From NCBI RefSeq assembly GCF_019469265.1, contig NZ_CP048268.1:1505001-1569000 (forward strand): DNA of 64,000 nt, in the 5' to 3' direction. The notes beneath the pieces were generated by a model, which was not told the origin of the DNA, did no database searches, and saw nothing but the letters and a program-made list of their open reading frames with translations. Every line of letters begins with the position of its first letter. The stretch's first letter is position 1. Below, piece by piece: positions 8,748 to 18,417 of this stretch. A program made the translations under genes and the position numbers. Source of the DNA: Lactobacillus panisapium (GTDB lineage Bacteria > Bacillota > Bacilli > Lactobacillales > Lactobacillaceae).

Positions 8748-11354
8748 TTATTTTTCATCCTTTAAATCATCCTGCCAGTTTTCCACCAGTTGCATTACTT
8801 GAAGTGGCGTTTGATCAGCTAAATAGAGATTAGATATTTCATCCAAAACATCTTTTTCCTTGTCCGACAATTCAGTTTCAGTACTTGGTGCCAGCTCCTG
8901 ATCTGTCATCGTTTCTGATTCCTCATTGCTACTAAATAAATCAAGTTGTGCCGAGGTCGGTCCTAAATTGCTGCCTTGGGCTTCTAGACGGTTTAACAAT
9001 TTTGTTGCTTTGCGTAAAACCTTGCGGGGTAAGCCAGCAAGTTGAGCAACATGAATACCGTAACTTTGGTCAGCTGGGCCTGGCAAAATTTTATGGAGAA
9101 AAATTAGTTTGCCGTTTTCTTCAGTTGCACCAACATGAATGTTCTTTAGCCTTGGCAATGTTTGTTCAAGATCAGTCAGTTCATGGAAGTGCGTTGCAAA
9201 TAACACTTTTGCCCCTACTTCATCATGCAAATACTGCACGATTGCGCCAGCTAAAGCCATTCCATCATAGGTAGCTGTCCCACGACCAATTTCATCAAAT
9301 AAGACCAGACTTCTCTTAGTGGCATTTTGTAAGGCTTCATTTGCCTCAGTCATTTCAACCATAAAAGTACTTTGACCAGAAATTAAGTCATCAGCAGCAC
9401 CAATTCTGGTAAAAATCTGATCAAAAATTGGCAGCTCAGCACTATCGGCAGGAACAAAAGAGCCTACTTGGGCCATCACTGCAATTAAAGCCATTTGCCG
9501 CATATATGTACTTTTACCGGACATATTAGGACCAGTAATTAAGTAAATATCCGTATCTTGGTCAAGTCTGACATCATTGGGGATGTACGAACCAGCCTTC
9601 ATTACCTTTTCAACAACCGGGTGCCTGCCTAAAACAACTTTAACATCCTGATTAGATGTGTGAAATTTTGGTCGGCAATAATTATTTTCCTCAGCAACTT
9701 GGGCAAAAGAACAAAAAACATCTAAAGCAGCAATTTGACCAGCTAGTTTTTGCAGAGCAGAAATATATTTCTTTACTTCCTCACGCAATTTAACAAATAA
9801 CTCGTATTCCAGATCAGTTGACTTAGTTTGGGCCTCTAAAATTAAGTTTTCGTGTTCCTTTAGTTCGGGTGTAATGTAACGCTCAGCGTTTGTCAAAGTT
9901 TGCTTTCTGGTATAGCGATCAAGTGGTACCTTATTTTTATTCGAATTTGTTACCTGGATATAGTAGCCAAAAACCTTGTTGTAACCGACTTTAAGGTTAT
10001 CAATTCCCGTTTTTTGTCGTTCGGTTTGTTCCATCTCAGTTAGCCACTTTTTACCGTTATTCATGGCATCCCGGTAACGATCTAGTTGTTGGTCAACATT
10101 ATTGCGAATAAGTCCCCCTTCAGTTGTTAAAACTGGTGGCTGATCCACAATTGTAGAACTGATCAAATCGGCAATTCCGCTTAAAGGGTCAATCTCTGAC
10201 GCAAATTTTTGCAAAATAGCACTATCAGACTCTTTTAACGAACTTAAAATAGACGGTACGGCTTGAAGTGAATGAGCAAGCTGTAATAATTCCCTGGCAT
10301 TGACATTACCAAAGGCAATCCGACCAGTTAAACGCTCTAGATCATAAACACCCTTTAGCGCGTCATTCACATTTTCACGGGTAAAGTAGCCATCAAGCAA
10401 GGCCTGAACCATTTCTTGCCGCTTAGTTAATTCCTCTACAGATAATAATGGTCGAGCAAGCCACTGCTTTAATAGCCGCCCACCCATTGCAGTATGCGTT
10501 TTATCGAGCACCCAAAATAACGAGCCCATCTTCTTACCAGTCTTAGCTGAAGCAGTCAGTTCCAAATTATCGCGTACAGTATGCGACATCTGTAAATATT
10601 GGCTTACTTCATAGCTTTTAGCAATTTGCAAGTGCGCTAAGCTACGTCTTTGAGTCTGGAGTAAATAGCCTACAAGCTGCTTAACAGCATCTTTTTCAGC
10701 CTGATTAGTCAAATTTTGCTGGGCATAAGAAATTTCCGCATGCTTACCAGTCAACTCTGCTGGCTCTGAAACAGTAATATTAGCTTTATGTAAAAAATCG
10801 CTGTCAGATGCATTAAGATGACCATTATAGACAACTTCTCGCGTCCGCAACGACAACAATTCATTAGAAACTGCTGCAAAAGTTTTTAAGTGGGTTGCAA
10901 AGATTTCACCGGTTGACAAGTCGCTGTATGCTAAGCCAAAGCAGTTCTTGGTGGTTACTACAGAAGTTAAGTAATTAGATTCCTTGGCCTCACTTGGCTT
11001 ATCGTTCATTAAAGTTCCAGGGGTTACTAGCTGAATAATTCCCCGCTTAACCATTCCCTTAGCCTCTTTGGGATCCTCTAATTGTTCACAAAGTGCAACT
11101 TTATAGCCCTTTTCAACTAAGGTGTCAACATAAGAATCAACCGCAACGTGAGGGACTCCAGCCATTGGGATTGGATTCTCAGTTTTGTTAGACCGGTGAG
11201 TTAAAGTCAGCTCAAGAATCTGGGCACCCTTAACCGCATCATCCTCAAATAATTCGTAAAAATCACCGACGCGATAAAAAAGAAAAGCATCGGGATATTG
11301 CTTTTTAATTTCATGATATTGCTCCATCATTGGAGTTAAGTTTGCTTTCGCCAT
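8748..11354 (-). CDS. mutS: DNA mismatch repair protein MutS
   Basis: Recognises mismatches and small loops. The 868 aa include the mismatch-wedge motif DFYELFEDD (31-39, Phe-x-Glu), the clamp and lever domains, Walker A GPNMSGKST at about 608-616, and Walker B LVLFDEIGRGTATYDG. THFHELTDLE and the ABC dimer helix-turn-helix follow. The C-terminal tail (SNEESETMTDQELAPSTE) is acidic and probably disordered. It is the first gene of mutS-mutL-ruvA-ruvB, with 2 bp between mutS and mutL. An SD (AAGAGGAA) precedes the ATG at 11354. Confidence 0.98.
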   Translation of the reverse strand: MAKANLTPMMEQYHEIKKQYPDAFLFYRVGDFYELFEDDAVKGAQILELTLTHRSNKTENPIPMAGVPHVAVDSYVDTLVEKGYKVALCEQLEDPKEAKGMVKRGIIQLVTPGTLMNDKPSEAKESNYLTSVVTTKNCFGLAYSDLSTGEIFATHLKTFAAVSNELLSLRTREVVYNGHLNASDSDFLHKANITVSEPAELTGKHAEISYAQQNLTNQAEKDAVKQLVGYLLQTQRRSLAHLQIAKSYEVSQYLQMSHTVRDNLELTASAKTGKKMGSLFWVLDKTHTAMGGRLLKQWLARPLLSVEELTKRQEMVQALLDGYFTRENVNDALKGVYDLERLTGRIAFGNVNARELLQLAHSLQAVPSILSSLKESDSAILQKFASEIDPLSGIADLISSTIVDQPPVLTTEGGLIRNNVDQQLDRYRDAMNNGKKWLTEMEQTERQKTGIDNLKVGYNKVFGYYIQVTNSNKNKVPLDRYTRKQTLTNAERYITPELKEHENLILEAQTKSTDLEYELFVKLREEVKKYISALQKLAGQIAALDVFCSFAQVAEENNYCRPKFHTSNQDVKVVLGRHPVVEKVMKAGSYIPNDVRLDQDTDIYLITGPNMSGKSTYMRQMALIAVMAQVGSFVPADSAELPIFDQIFTRIGAADDLISGQSTFMVEMTEANEALQNATKRSLVLFDEIGRGTATYDGMALAGAIVQYLHDEVGAKVLFATHFHELTDLEQTLPRLKNIHVGATEENGKLIFLHKILPGPADQSYGIHVAQLAGLPRKVLRKATKLLNRLEAQGSNLGPTSAQLDLFSSNEESETMTDQELAPSTETELSDKEKDVLDEISNLYLADQTPLQVMQLVENWQDDLKDEK

Positions 11355-11411
11355 TTATTCCTCTTCTTTTCTACTTTACTTTTATCATTATACGCTAAAC
11401 ACCGATTCAAA

Positions 11412-11439
11412 AGAAAAAAGACCGCAATTAAACGATCTT
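11412..11439 (-). terminator. Rho-independent terminator after pcp
   Basis: A 7-bp stem (AAGATCG/CGGTCTT, one G-U pair) is followed on the minus strand by six T. It isolates the pcp operon from mutS. Confidence 0.75.
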
Positions 11440-11503
11440 ATTTTTTCTATTAATTAAAAATACAAAATGGCTATCTTCTAGCTTTCACAAAGTAAGGTTA
11501 AAA

Positions 11504-12151
11504 TTAAGCAATATGACCTTCAACACTTTGCAAATCAGGCTTGCCGTCCATTTCAACGATTGCAGTAATTGCGGCCGTAATTCCCTTAACATCATCTGCC
11601 AAACTAAGACTTGGTGTTTCAGGACGAGCAACGACTTGCTCTGGTAAAAACGGAATGTGCATGAAACCAGCTTTTAAGTCATGGAATTCTTTGTCAATCA
11701 TATATTGAACTTGGTACATAATATGGTTGCAAACGAATGTCCCAGCCGTTGTTGAAACAAGTGCTGGCAAACCTGCTTCACGAATAGCCTTAACCATTGC
11801 TTTAACTGGCAATTGTGTAAAGTAAGCATTCTGTCCGTCTTCATGAATTGGCGTAGCAATGGGCTGATAACCCTTATTGTCAGCAATTCGACCATCATCA
11901 AAATTGATGGCTACCCGTTCAGGAGTCAAAGCAAACCGACCGCCAGCTTGGCCAATATTTAAAACATAATCTGGCTTTTCCCGCACAATGGCATCATGAA
12001 CAACAGTTGCACAATCACCAAACACTGTTGGAATTTCTACCTTAACGATTTCGGCTCCAGCAATCTGATCGGGTAAGCCTTTAACAGCCTCAATAGCTGG
12101 ATTAATCTTATCATCACCAAAAGGATCAAAACCTGTTACTAAAATTTTCAT
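11504..12151 (-). CDS. pcp: Pyroglutamyl-peptidase I (pyrrolidone-carboxylate peptidase)
   Basis: A cytoplasmic cysteine peptidase (family C15) that removes N-terminal pyroglutamate from peptides. The 215-aa protein begins with the family motif [10 protein letters not shown]. The catalytic residues are visible as Glu79 in TPERVAIN, Cys141 in GTFVCNH and His165 in GFMHIPFLP. It lies 21 bp after the DUF979 membrane gene and shares its promoter. This suggests that the product, 5-oxoproline, or its peptide source is moved by the DUF969/DUF979 proteins, an inference from gene order only. Confidence 0.95.
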   Translation of the reverse strand: MKILVTGFDPFGDDKINPAIEAVKGLPDQIAGAEIVKVEIPTVFGDCATVVHDAIVREKPDYVLNIGQAGGRFALTPERVAINFDDGRIADNKGYQPIATPIHEDGQNAYFTQLPVKAMVKAIREAGLPALVSTTAGTFVCNHIMYQVQYMIDKEFHDLKAGFMHIPFLPEQVVARPETPSLSLADDVKGITAAITAIVEMDGKPDLQSVEGHIA

Positions 12152-12172
12152 TGTTTTTCTCTTTTCTAAAAA

Positions 12173-13111
12173 CTAAAAAGCTAAGAAATACATCAAAACG
12201 ATGTGTACGAGCAGCATAATAATTGCAATCGGAAATTGTTGCTTGATAACTCCTAAAGAATCCTTCATTTCCATCAAAGCTACTGGTAGTGAGTTAAAGT
12301 TAGCAGCCATCGGTGTCAATAACGTACCACAATAACCGGCTGTCATTCCTAAAGCAGCAACAACCACTGGTGAACCACCTTGGGCAACAACAAATGGAAT
12401 ACCAATACCAGCAGTAATAACGGCAAAAGCAGCAAATGCGTTACCCATAATTGCAGTAAAAATCGCCATTCCACAACAATATAGGATAACACCAAGCAAA
12501 CGATTTCCAACTGGAAAAAGACCTGAGATAGCTTTGGCAGTTACTTGGCCAACACCTGAAGCAGTGAAGACTACACCAAGTGTGGCAAGTAATTGCGGTA
12601 TGATACCAGCTGAACCAGCTGAACGAACCATCCGCTGAGTATCCTCATAAGCAACCTTGCCATTCGATTTGGTTAAAATCATTGCAACAATTAGAGATAC
12701 CACAGCAGCAATACCAATTGCAACTTGTCCTCCTAATTTGCTCTTACTTAAAGGAGTAAATTTGGCAAGTAAAAGAGCTAAGACTGCCAGCAAAATACTT
12801 GGGAAAAAAATCCAATTACCAATTCGCTTAACGGTCTTATCCGCAACCTTTTCGGGTAATTCCTTAATTTTACCAACTTTGACTTGTTTTAATAACGATA
12901 ACAATCCGTTTACCAAAAGCAAAGCGCCACTAATTTCATATGGAATCCATTGGCCAATACTAAAGATGATTGCAAAAATAAACCAGAAAAGTCCTGTCCC
13001 CCAGCGAGCCGGATTAGTTTGGTCACGCCAAGATTCAATGGCAGCTGCTAAAAAGAATAGTCCGATTATTACAAAAAAGGCCAATAGAAGATTATTAACT
13101 AAAGCTGTCAT
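12173..13111 (-). CDS. DUF979 family membrane protein
   Basis: A 312-aa polytopic membrane protein with about 8-10 hydrophobic segments, recognised as DUF979 from its N-terminus (IIGLFFLAAAIESWRDQTNP) and the overall pattern. It is encoded immediately after the DUF969 gene with no intervening base, so the two probably form one complex. The C-terminal half contains Gly-rich segments (GIPFVVAQGGSPVVVAALG and TAGYCGTLLTPMAANFN) typical of ion-coupled carboxylate permeases. The transport function and substrate are not proven. Association with pcp makes 5-oxoproline a candidate. Confidence 0.85.
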   Translation of the reverse strand: MTALVNNLLLAFFVIIGLFFLAAAIESWRDQTNPARWGTGLFWFIFAIIFSIGQWIPYEISGALLLVNGLLSLLKQVKVGKIKELPEKVADKTVKRIGNWIFFPSILLAVLALLLAKFTPLSKSKLGGQVAIGIAAVVSLIVAMILTKSNGKVAYEDTQRMVRSAGSAGIIPQLLATLGVVFTASGVGQVTAKAISGLFPVGNRLLGVILYCCGMAIFTAIMGNAFAAFAVITAGIGIPFVVAQGGSPVVVAALGMTAGYCGTLLTPMAANFNSLPVALMEMKDSLGVIKQQFPIAIIMLLVHIVLMYFLAF

Positions 13112-13780
13112 TTATTTCACCTTCTTATTTTTTAACTTTTGATCAAACATATGATTGTAAATTAAGCATAAAACATATGCGATTAAAGTGATTGGTATTG
13201 AGTTTAAAACAACGTTTGAGGCTTCAATTGGATGACCTAAAGATTTCATTGAACTAGTAATCATTAGAACTCCCGAAGAAGCAAAGAATAAGTTTTGAGC
13301 AAAAAAATTACCAAAGTTATCACTAGCTGCAGCACGCCCTTTAATCTGATCTACTTCTAGCTCTGTTAATTCTCCTTTAATTGAGCCTGCAGCCTGAGCC
13401 ATAGGATTAATTAAAGGTGCAATAAATTGGATTTGACCTTGAAAGGAAATACCAAAAATACTTGCTAAACCACGAATTCCAGTATAGATATCAAAGATAC
13501 GCCCAGGAGTTAAATTCTTTAATTTTTGAATTAAATTAGTTGCAGCCTTTTTTAAACCGTGCCTTTCAATAACTCCAATTGTCGGTAAAGTTAAGAAAAA
13601 GAGCGATACCATCCGGTTATCAATAAATCCTTTACCTAAAATCTGTAAAAATTTAACGAAATCAATCCCTGAAACTAAAGCAGTGACCAAAGCCGAAATA
13701 ATGACTACGGCTACAGTGTCAAGTCCTAAGGCAAAGCCTACGACTATCACTAAAACGCCAAGTAAACTTAAATATTCCAT
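13112..13780 (-). CDS. DUF969 family membrane protein
   Basis: A membrane protein of about 222 aa with six or so hydrophobic segments, recognised as DUF969 (VVGFALGLDTVAVVIISALV, and RHGLKKAATNLIQKLKN in a cytoplasmic loop). I placed the start at the second ATG (13780) because the SD AAGGAAGG (13787-13795) directly abuts the first ATG at 13786 but is well spaced from the second. It is the first gene of the DUF969-DUF979-pcp operon, with a good promoter upstream. A two-component permease is likely by inference. Confidence 0.85.
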   Translation of the reverse strand: MEYLSLLGVLVIVVGFALGLDTVAVVIISALVTALVSGIDFVKFLQILGKGFIDNRMVSLFFLTLPTIGVIERHGLKKAATNLIQKLKNLTPGRIFDIYTGIRGLASIFGISFQGQIQFIAPLINPMAQAAGSIKGELTELEVDQIKGRAAASDNFGNFFAQNLFFASSGVLMITSSMKSLGHPIEASNVVLNSIPITLIAYVLCLIYNHMFDQKLKNKKVK

Positions 13781-13822
13781 TAGCATTCCTTCCTTGTGAG
13801 AAATTAATAATAATAATTAAAC

Positions 13823-13851
13823 ATACTAATATTATTATAATTTCTTGTCAA
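13823..13851 (-). promoter_or_regulatory. Promoter of the DUF969-DUF979-pcp operon
   Basis: A consensus -35 TTGACA (13846-13851) is separated by exactly 17 bp from -10 TAGTAT (13823-13828) on the minus strand, about 30 bp upstream of the SD. Confidence 0.7.
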
Positions 13852-13914
13852 ATCAGTATAATAAATTTTGTTTATAAAGAAAGCTGATTGCATATACCAA
13901 TATATTGCAAAATA

Positions 13915-13943
13915 AAGAGCAATTCCCAAATGGAATTGCTCTT
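13915..13943 (-). terminator. Terminator after the SLAP protein gene
   Basis: A perfect 12-bp stem (AAGAGCAATTCC and its complement) with a 5-nt loop, just downstream of the SLAP gene stop. The tail is T-rich on both strands, and no convergent gene is present. Confidence 0.8.
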
Positions 13944-13970
13944 GTTTATATAAAGTTTAACGATCGTTTT

Positions 13971-15170
13971 TTAATCAAACCCAGTTATTTCACGTGAACG
14001 AATTAATTTTCCTTTACCAACAATGTAATAGTGTTGTCCTTTTAATTTAAAGGGATCACCGTAAGTTTGGATCTTCTTATTAACCGGAATAGTCCCTATT
14101 TTGCGGCCATAACGATTATAAACTGTAACGGGATGGTCTACTTTTACCCTTTCCATTTTTAAACCAGTGACGTTGCGAACAGGTACATAATAGCCATTGC
14201 CAATGGCATAGAAGAAGCGGCCAGCTGCCAAATGATGGTATTTGCTAATTTTAACACGCGAACCGGTAGCTAAAATTAAGCCATTAACGCGTCGACCATG
14301 TTCATTATATAAGTAGCTACTGTGCATGAGCCGTTTTTTCTGGTTATTAGATACCTGCTTTTGGGATGCAACATGTTTTGCGTTGTTGGCCTTAAAATTA
14401 GCAGCTAACAAATAGCGATCAGTAGCAATTGGATATAGTTTTAAACCTCGAATTTTAACCGGATTACCATAAGTTTTAACAACAGTACCCTTTTTAATGC
14501 TTTTCTTATTAATTAGTTCGCCCAGTTGATTATATGTGCGAGCATTATGCCGCAATTTACGGTTGACGCCGAAGACATTATTTTGAGCAACGTAATTATC
14601 ATCATCAAGCAAGCAAAATTTTCGCTGTTTAATTTTTTTACTACCCATGAGATTCAAAGTTGAACCTGCACGCAAAATTAAATCATTTTTTCTTTTGCCA
14701 TTATGATCATATAAATAAGCGTTATGCATTAATTTAGCTTGCTTTTGACCAGCAATCTTTACTACCACATTCAGACGTAATATATTTTCATTTGATATCC
14801 AAATGCCAACAATCCCCTTTGCTTGGCCATTAATAAGAGTTTGTGGTTTCACTATCCAATAAAATTTAGCAGTATCGGGATAATTTTGACTGTTGAAAAC
14901 ACACTGTTTTGCATAGCTAGTGTCATGCGCTAGATTCGTATTAGTGGGAATAATCACTTCATAGCCTGCTGGTTGAGGCTGTGGATCCTCATACTTTGAT
15001 TCGGTCAGCGCATTTTGGCTTTCATTTTGGTTTTTAGGTAAAGCTGTAATATTACTATCTGCTTTTACCTGGCCACTTAAGCCTAAAAGGCAAACAGCCA
15101 TCAAAGTACTTACTATGCCACACAAAGGCCATTTTTGAGATTTTTTTACTAATATTCTTTTGCTTAGCAT
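13971..15170 (-). CDS. Secreted SLAP-domain (S-layer-type) cell-wall protein
   Basis: An exported protein of about 399 aa probably held on the cell wall non-covalently. A basic N-terminus and hydrophobic core (about 17-35) end at VKA-D, a signal-peptidase site. The mature part carries SLAP-type units: LMHNAYLYDHNGKRKN..ILRAGS, LMHSSYLYNEHGRRVN..ILATGS, and half-units with TYNQLGE and VYNRYGRKIG. These units bind wall polymers in acidophilus-group lactobacilli. There is no LPXTG. I used the ATG at 15170 because GGAGAAGATTA sits in front of it; an upstream in-frame codon at 15197 lacks an SD. A catalytic domain is not visible, so function beyond wall association is unknown. Confidence 0.85.
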   Translation of the reverse strand: MLSKRILVKKSQKWPLCGIVSTLMAVCLLGLSGQVKADSNITALPKNQNESQNALTESKYEDPQPQPAGYEVIIPTNTNLAHDTSYAKQCVFNSQNYPDTAKFYWIVKPQTLINGQAKGIVGIWISNENILRLNVVVKIAGQKQAKLMHNAYLYDHNGKRKNDLILRAGSTLNLMGSKKIKQRKFCLLDDDNYVAQNNVFGVNRKLRHNARTYNQLGELINKKSIKKGTVVKTYGNPVKIRGLKLYPIATDRYLLAANFKANNAKHVASQKQVSNNQKKRLMHSSYLYNEHGRRVNGLILATGSRVKISKYHHLAAGRFFYAIGNGYYVPVRNVTGLKMERVKVDHPVTVYNRYGRKIGTIPVNKKIQTYGDPFKLKGQHYYIVGKGKLIRSREITGFD

Positions 15171-15217
15171 TAATCTTCTCCTACAATAAATAAACAAATC
15201 GCATTAAAGTTTACTTA

Positions 15218-15246
15218 ATATTAGTTCTTTGTCTTTTTATTGTAAA
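15218..15246 (-). promoter_or_regulatory. Promoter of the SLAP protein gene
   Basis: -35 TTTACA (15241-15246), a 17-bp spacer and -10 TAATAT (15218-15223) on the minus strand, giving a short A/T-rich leader before the SD at about 15178. Confidence 0.6.
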
Positions 15247-15308
15247 GGTACTTTAAACAGCATTGTTATTATATTTATTTAAGTAGGTAAAATTAACAAA
15301 TGCACAAA

Positions 15309-15332
15309 AAAATCGCTCAACCGAGCGATTTT
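15309..15332 (-). terminator. Terminator after groL
   Basis: A 10-bp stem AAAATCGCTC/GAGCGATTTT with a 4-nt loop and flanking T-runs, immediately downstream of the groL stop. Confidence 0.85.
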
Positions 15333-15348
15333 TTTAATCTTTTTAAAA

Positions 15349-16992
<1,644 letters not shown>

Positions 16993-16996
16993 TTAA

Positions 16997-17281
16997 TTAC
17001 TTAACCACTGCCAAAATATCTTTTTCATGAAGGACTAAGAATTTTTCACCTTCGTATTCAACGTTAGTGCCAGAATACTTGTCATATAGAACAACGTCGC
17101 CCTTTTCAACTGACATTGGGATCTTGTTGCCGTTTTCTGCATAACTGCCTTCACCGACAGCAACAACTTCACCTTCTGTTGGCTTTTCTTTAGCATTTGA
17201 AGCAAGGACGATTCCGCCTACAGTCTTTTCTTCTTCTTCTTTAACTTTTACGATCACGCGATCACCAATTGGTTGTAACAC
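16997..17281 (-). CDS. groS: Co-chaperonin GroES (10 kDa)
   Basis: The heptameric lid of the GroEL chamber, 94 aa. The start is the GTG at 17281 ([12 protein letters not shown]) preceded by AGGAGG at the right spacing. An upstream in-frame ATG at 17332 lies inside the CIRCE operator and is not credible. Visible features are the mobile loop [18 protein letters not shown] and the C-terminal [17 protein letters not shown]. It is the first gene of the groS-groL operon. Confidence 0.97.
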   Translation of the reverse strand: MLQPIGDRVIVKVKEEEEKTVGGIVLASNAKEKPTEGEVVAVGEGSYAENGNKIPMSVEKGDVVLYDKYSGTNVEYEGEKFLVLHEKDILAVVK

Positions 17282-17325
17282 GTTTGTCCCTCCTAATTTT
17301 AATTTAAAATCATTTTTGTTATTTG

Positions 17326-17352
17326 TTAGCACTCTTATTAACCAAGTGCTAA
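17326..17352 (-). promoter_or_regulatory. CIRCE element 1 (HrcA operator), proximal to groS
   Basis: TTAGCACTC, a 9-bp spacer, AAGTGCTAA. This matches the CIRCE consensus TTAGCACTC-N9-GAGTGCTAA with one mismatch. It lies between the -10 box and the groS SD. Confidence 0.92.
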
Positions 17353-17364
17353 CTTACAAATATG

Positions 17365-17393
17365 ATAATACCCCCTTTTAATAAAAAAAGCAA
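17365..17393 (-). promoter_or_regulatory. groS-groL promoter between two CIRCE elements
   Basis: -35 TTGCTT (17388-17393), a 17-bp spacer and -10 TATTAT (17365-17370) on the minus strand. The promoter sits exactly between the two CIRCE inverted repeats. Confidence 0.7.
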
Positions 17394-17400
17394 GAAAAAA

Positions 17401-17427
17401 TTAGCACTTTTTTACTTAAAGTGCTAA
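17401..17427 (-). promoter_or_regulatory. CIRCE element 2 (HrcA operator), distal
   Basis: TTAGCACTT, a 9-bp spacer, AAGTGCTAA: a perfect inverted repeat that differs from the consensus only by a symmetrical C-to-T/G-to-A change. It lies immediately upstream of the -35 box. Confidence 0.88.
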
Positions 17428-17462
17428 CTTTCTTTAGCCATTGCAGCGGCGGCTTTATATAT

Positions 17463-18104
17463 TTATCTATTCTTATCTTTATCCGAATCAAGGAAATAAA
17501 TGAGGGTTTGTAATTCAGTCGCCAAGTCAACATTTTGAATTCTAACCCCGGTTGGAGCTGATAACCGAATTGGCGTAAAGTTCATAATGCCCTTAATGCC
17601 AGCTTCGACCATGTCATCCGCTGTTTTTTGTGCAGAATCTGACGGCACTGTCAAAATAGCGATGGTGATCTGTTGGTCACTCAGCTGCTTTTGCAATTCA
17701 CTCATTTCATAAACAGGAACGCCACTCAAAATTTTACCCGTAATTTTAGGATTAATATCAAAAGCACAGGAAATTCGGATGTTATTGCTTCGTTTGAAGT
17801 TATAGTTGAGCAAGGCGTGCCCCAAATTACCTACACCAACTAATGCAACATTAGTTAAAGTATCTTGATTTAAAATCTTTTTAAAAAAGGATAGGAGACT
17901 TTTGACATCATAGCCATACCCACGCTTACCCAAAGCACCAAAATATGAAAAATCACGACGGATTGATGCACTATCAACCTGAACTGCTTCTGATAATTCA
18001 GTAGATGAAACTTTTTCTTTACCAGCTTCATTCAGGATAATTAGGTAACGATAGTAAAGCGGCAGTCTCTTCGCTGTCGCTGTAGGTATTTTTATTTTTT
18101 CCAT
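17463..18104 (-). CDS. rex: Redox-sensing transcriptional repressor Rex
   Basis: Senses the NADH/NAD+ ratio and represses fermentation and redox genes. An N-terminal winged helix ([38 protein letters not shown]) is followed by KRGYGYDV and a Rossmann NADH site [10 protein letters not shown] at about 90-99. I chose the ATG at 18104 ([14 protein letters not shown]) because GGAGG precedes it; the longer frame to 18155 has no SD. About 213 aa, the usual length. It is upstream of groS, as in the Bacillus ydi-groEL region. Rex-like half-sites flank its own promoter region. Confidence 0.95.
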   Translation of the reverse strand: MEKIKIPTATAKRLPLYYRYLIILNEAGKEKVSSTELSEAVQVDSASIRRDFSYFGALGKRGYGYDVKSLLSFFKKILNQDTLTNVALVGVGNLGHALLNYNFKRSNNIRISCAFDINPKITGKILSGVPVYEMSELQKQLSDQQITIAILTVPSDSAQKTADDMVEAGIKGIMNFTPIRLSAPTGVRIQNVDLATELQTLIYFLDSDKDKNR

Positions 18105-18417
18105 TTTAAAAAGCCTCCAACTTAATATCACTAGTGAGCTTTTTTGTGAATTCACTCATCAATTAATATTATTTTACCTATAACTTACTGATATTTGCAA
18201 ATGTTTTTTCACAATCTAACACAATCACAAAACACGATTTTACTGTTAATTAACCCGCTTTACATGGTAATTAAAAAATTATTTGTAAATAACTGAGCAA
18301 ATACTCGTAATCAATTTACTAATGATGAAAAAATAATTTTACTTAAAAAAGGCTTATTTCTCATGCAGTTGCCAGCAGTCTTGCCACATATGCTAAAATA
18401 GACTTTAGGTGAAAAAT
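18105..18417. other. Divergent intergenic region between rex and the ABC-F gene
   Basis: A non-coding stretch of 313 bp. It contains a GTGAATTCAC palindrome within TTGTGAATTCAC (from 18144) and a TTCACAA motif (18208-18214), which look like Rex half-operators (consensus TTGTGA-N6-TCACAA), although no full operator is present. On the minus strand TTGCAA followed 18 bp later by TAAAAT is a possible rex promoter, adjacent to the second half-site. I see no open reading frame or RNA structure of note. Confidence 0.4.
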
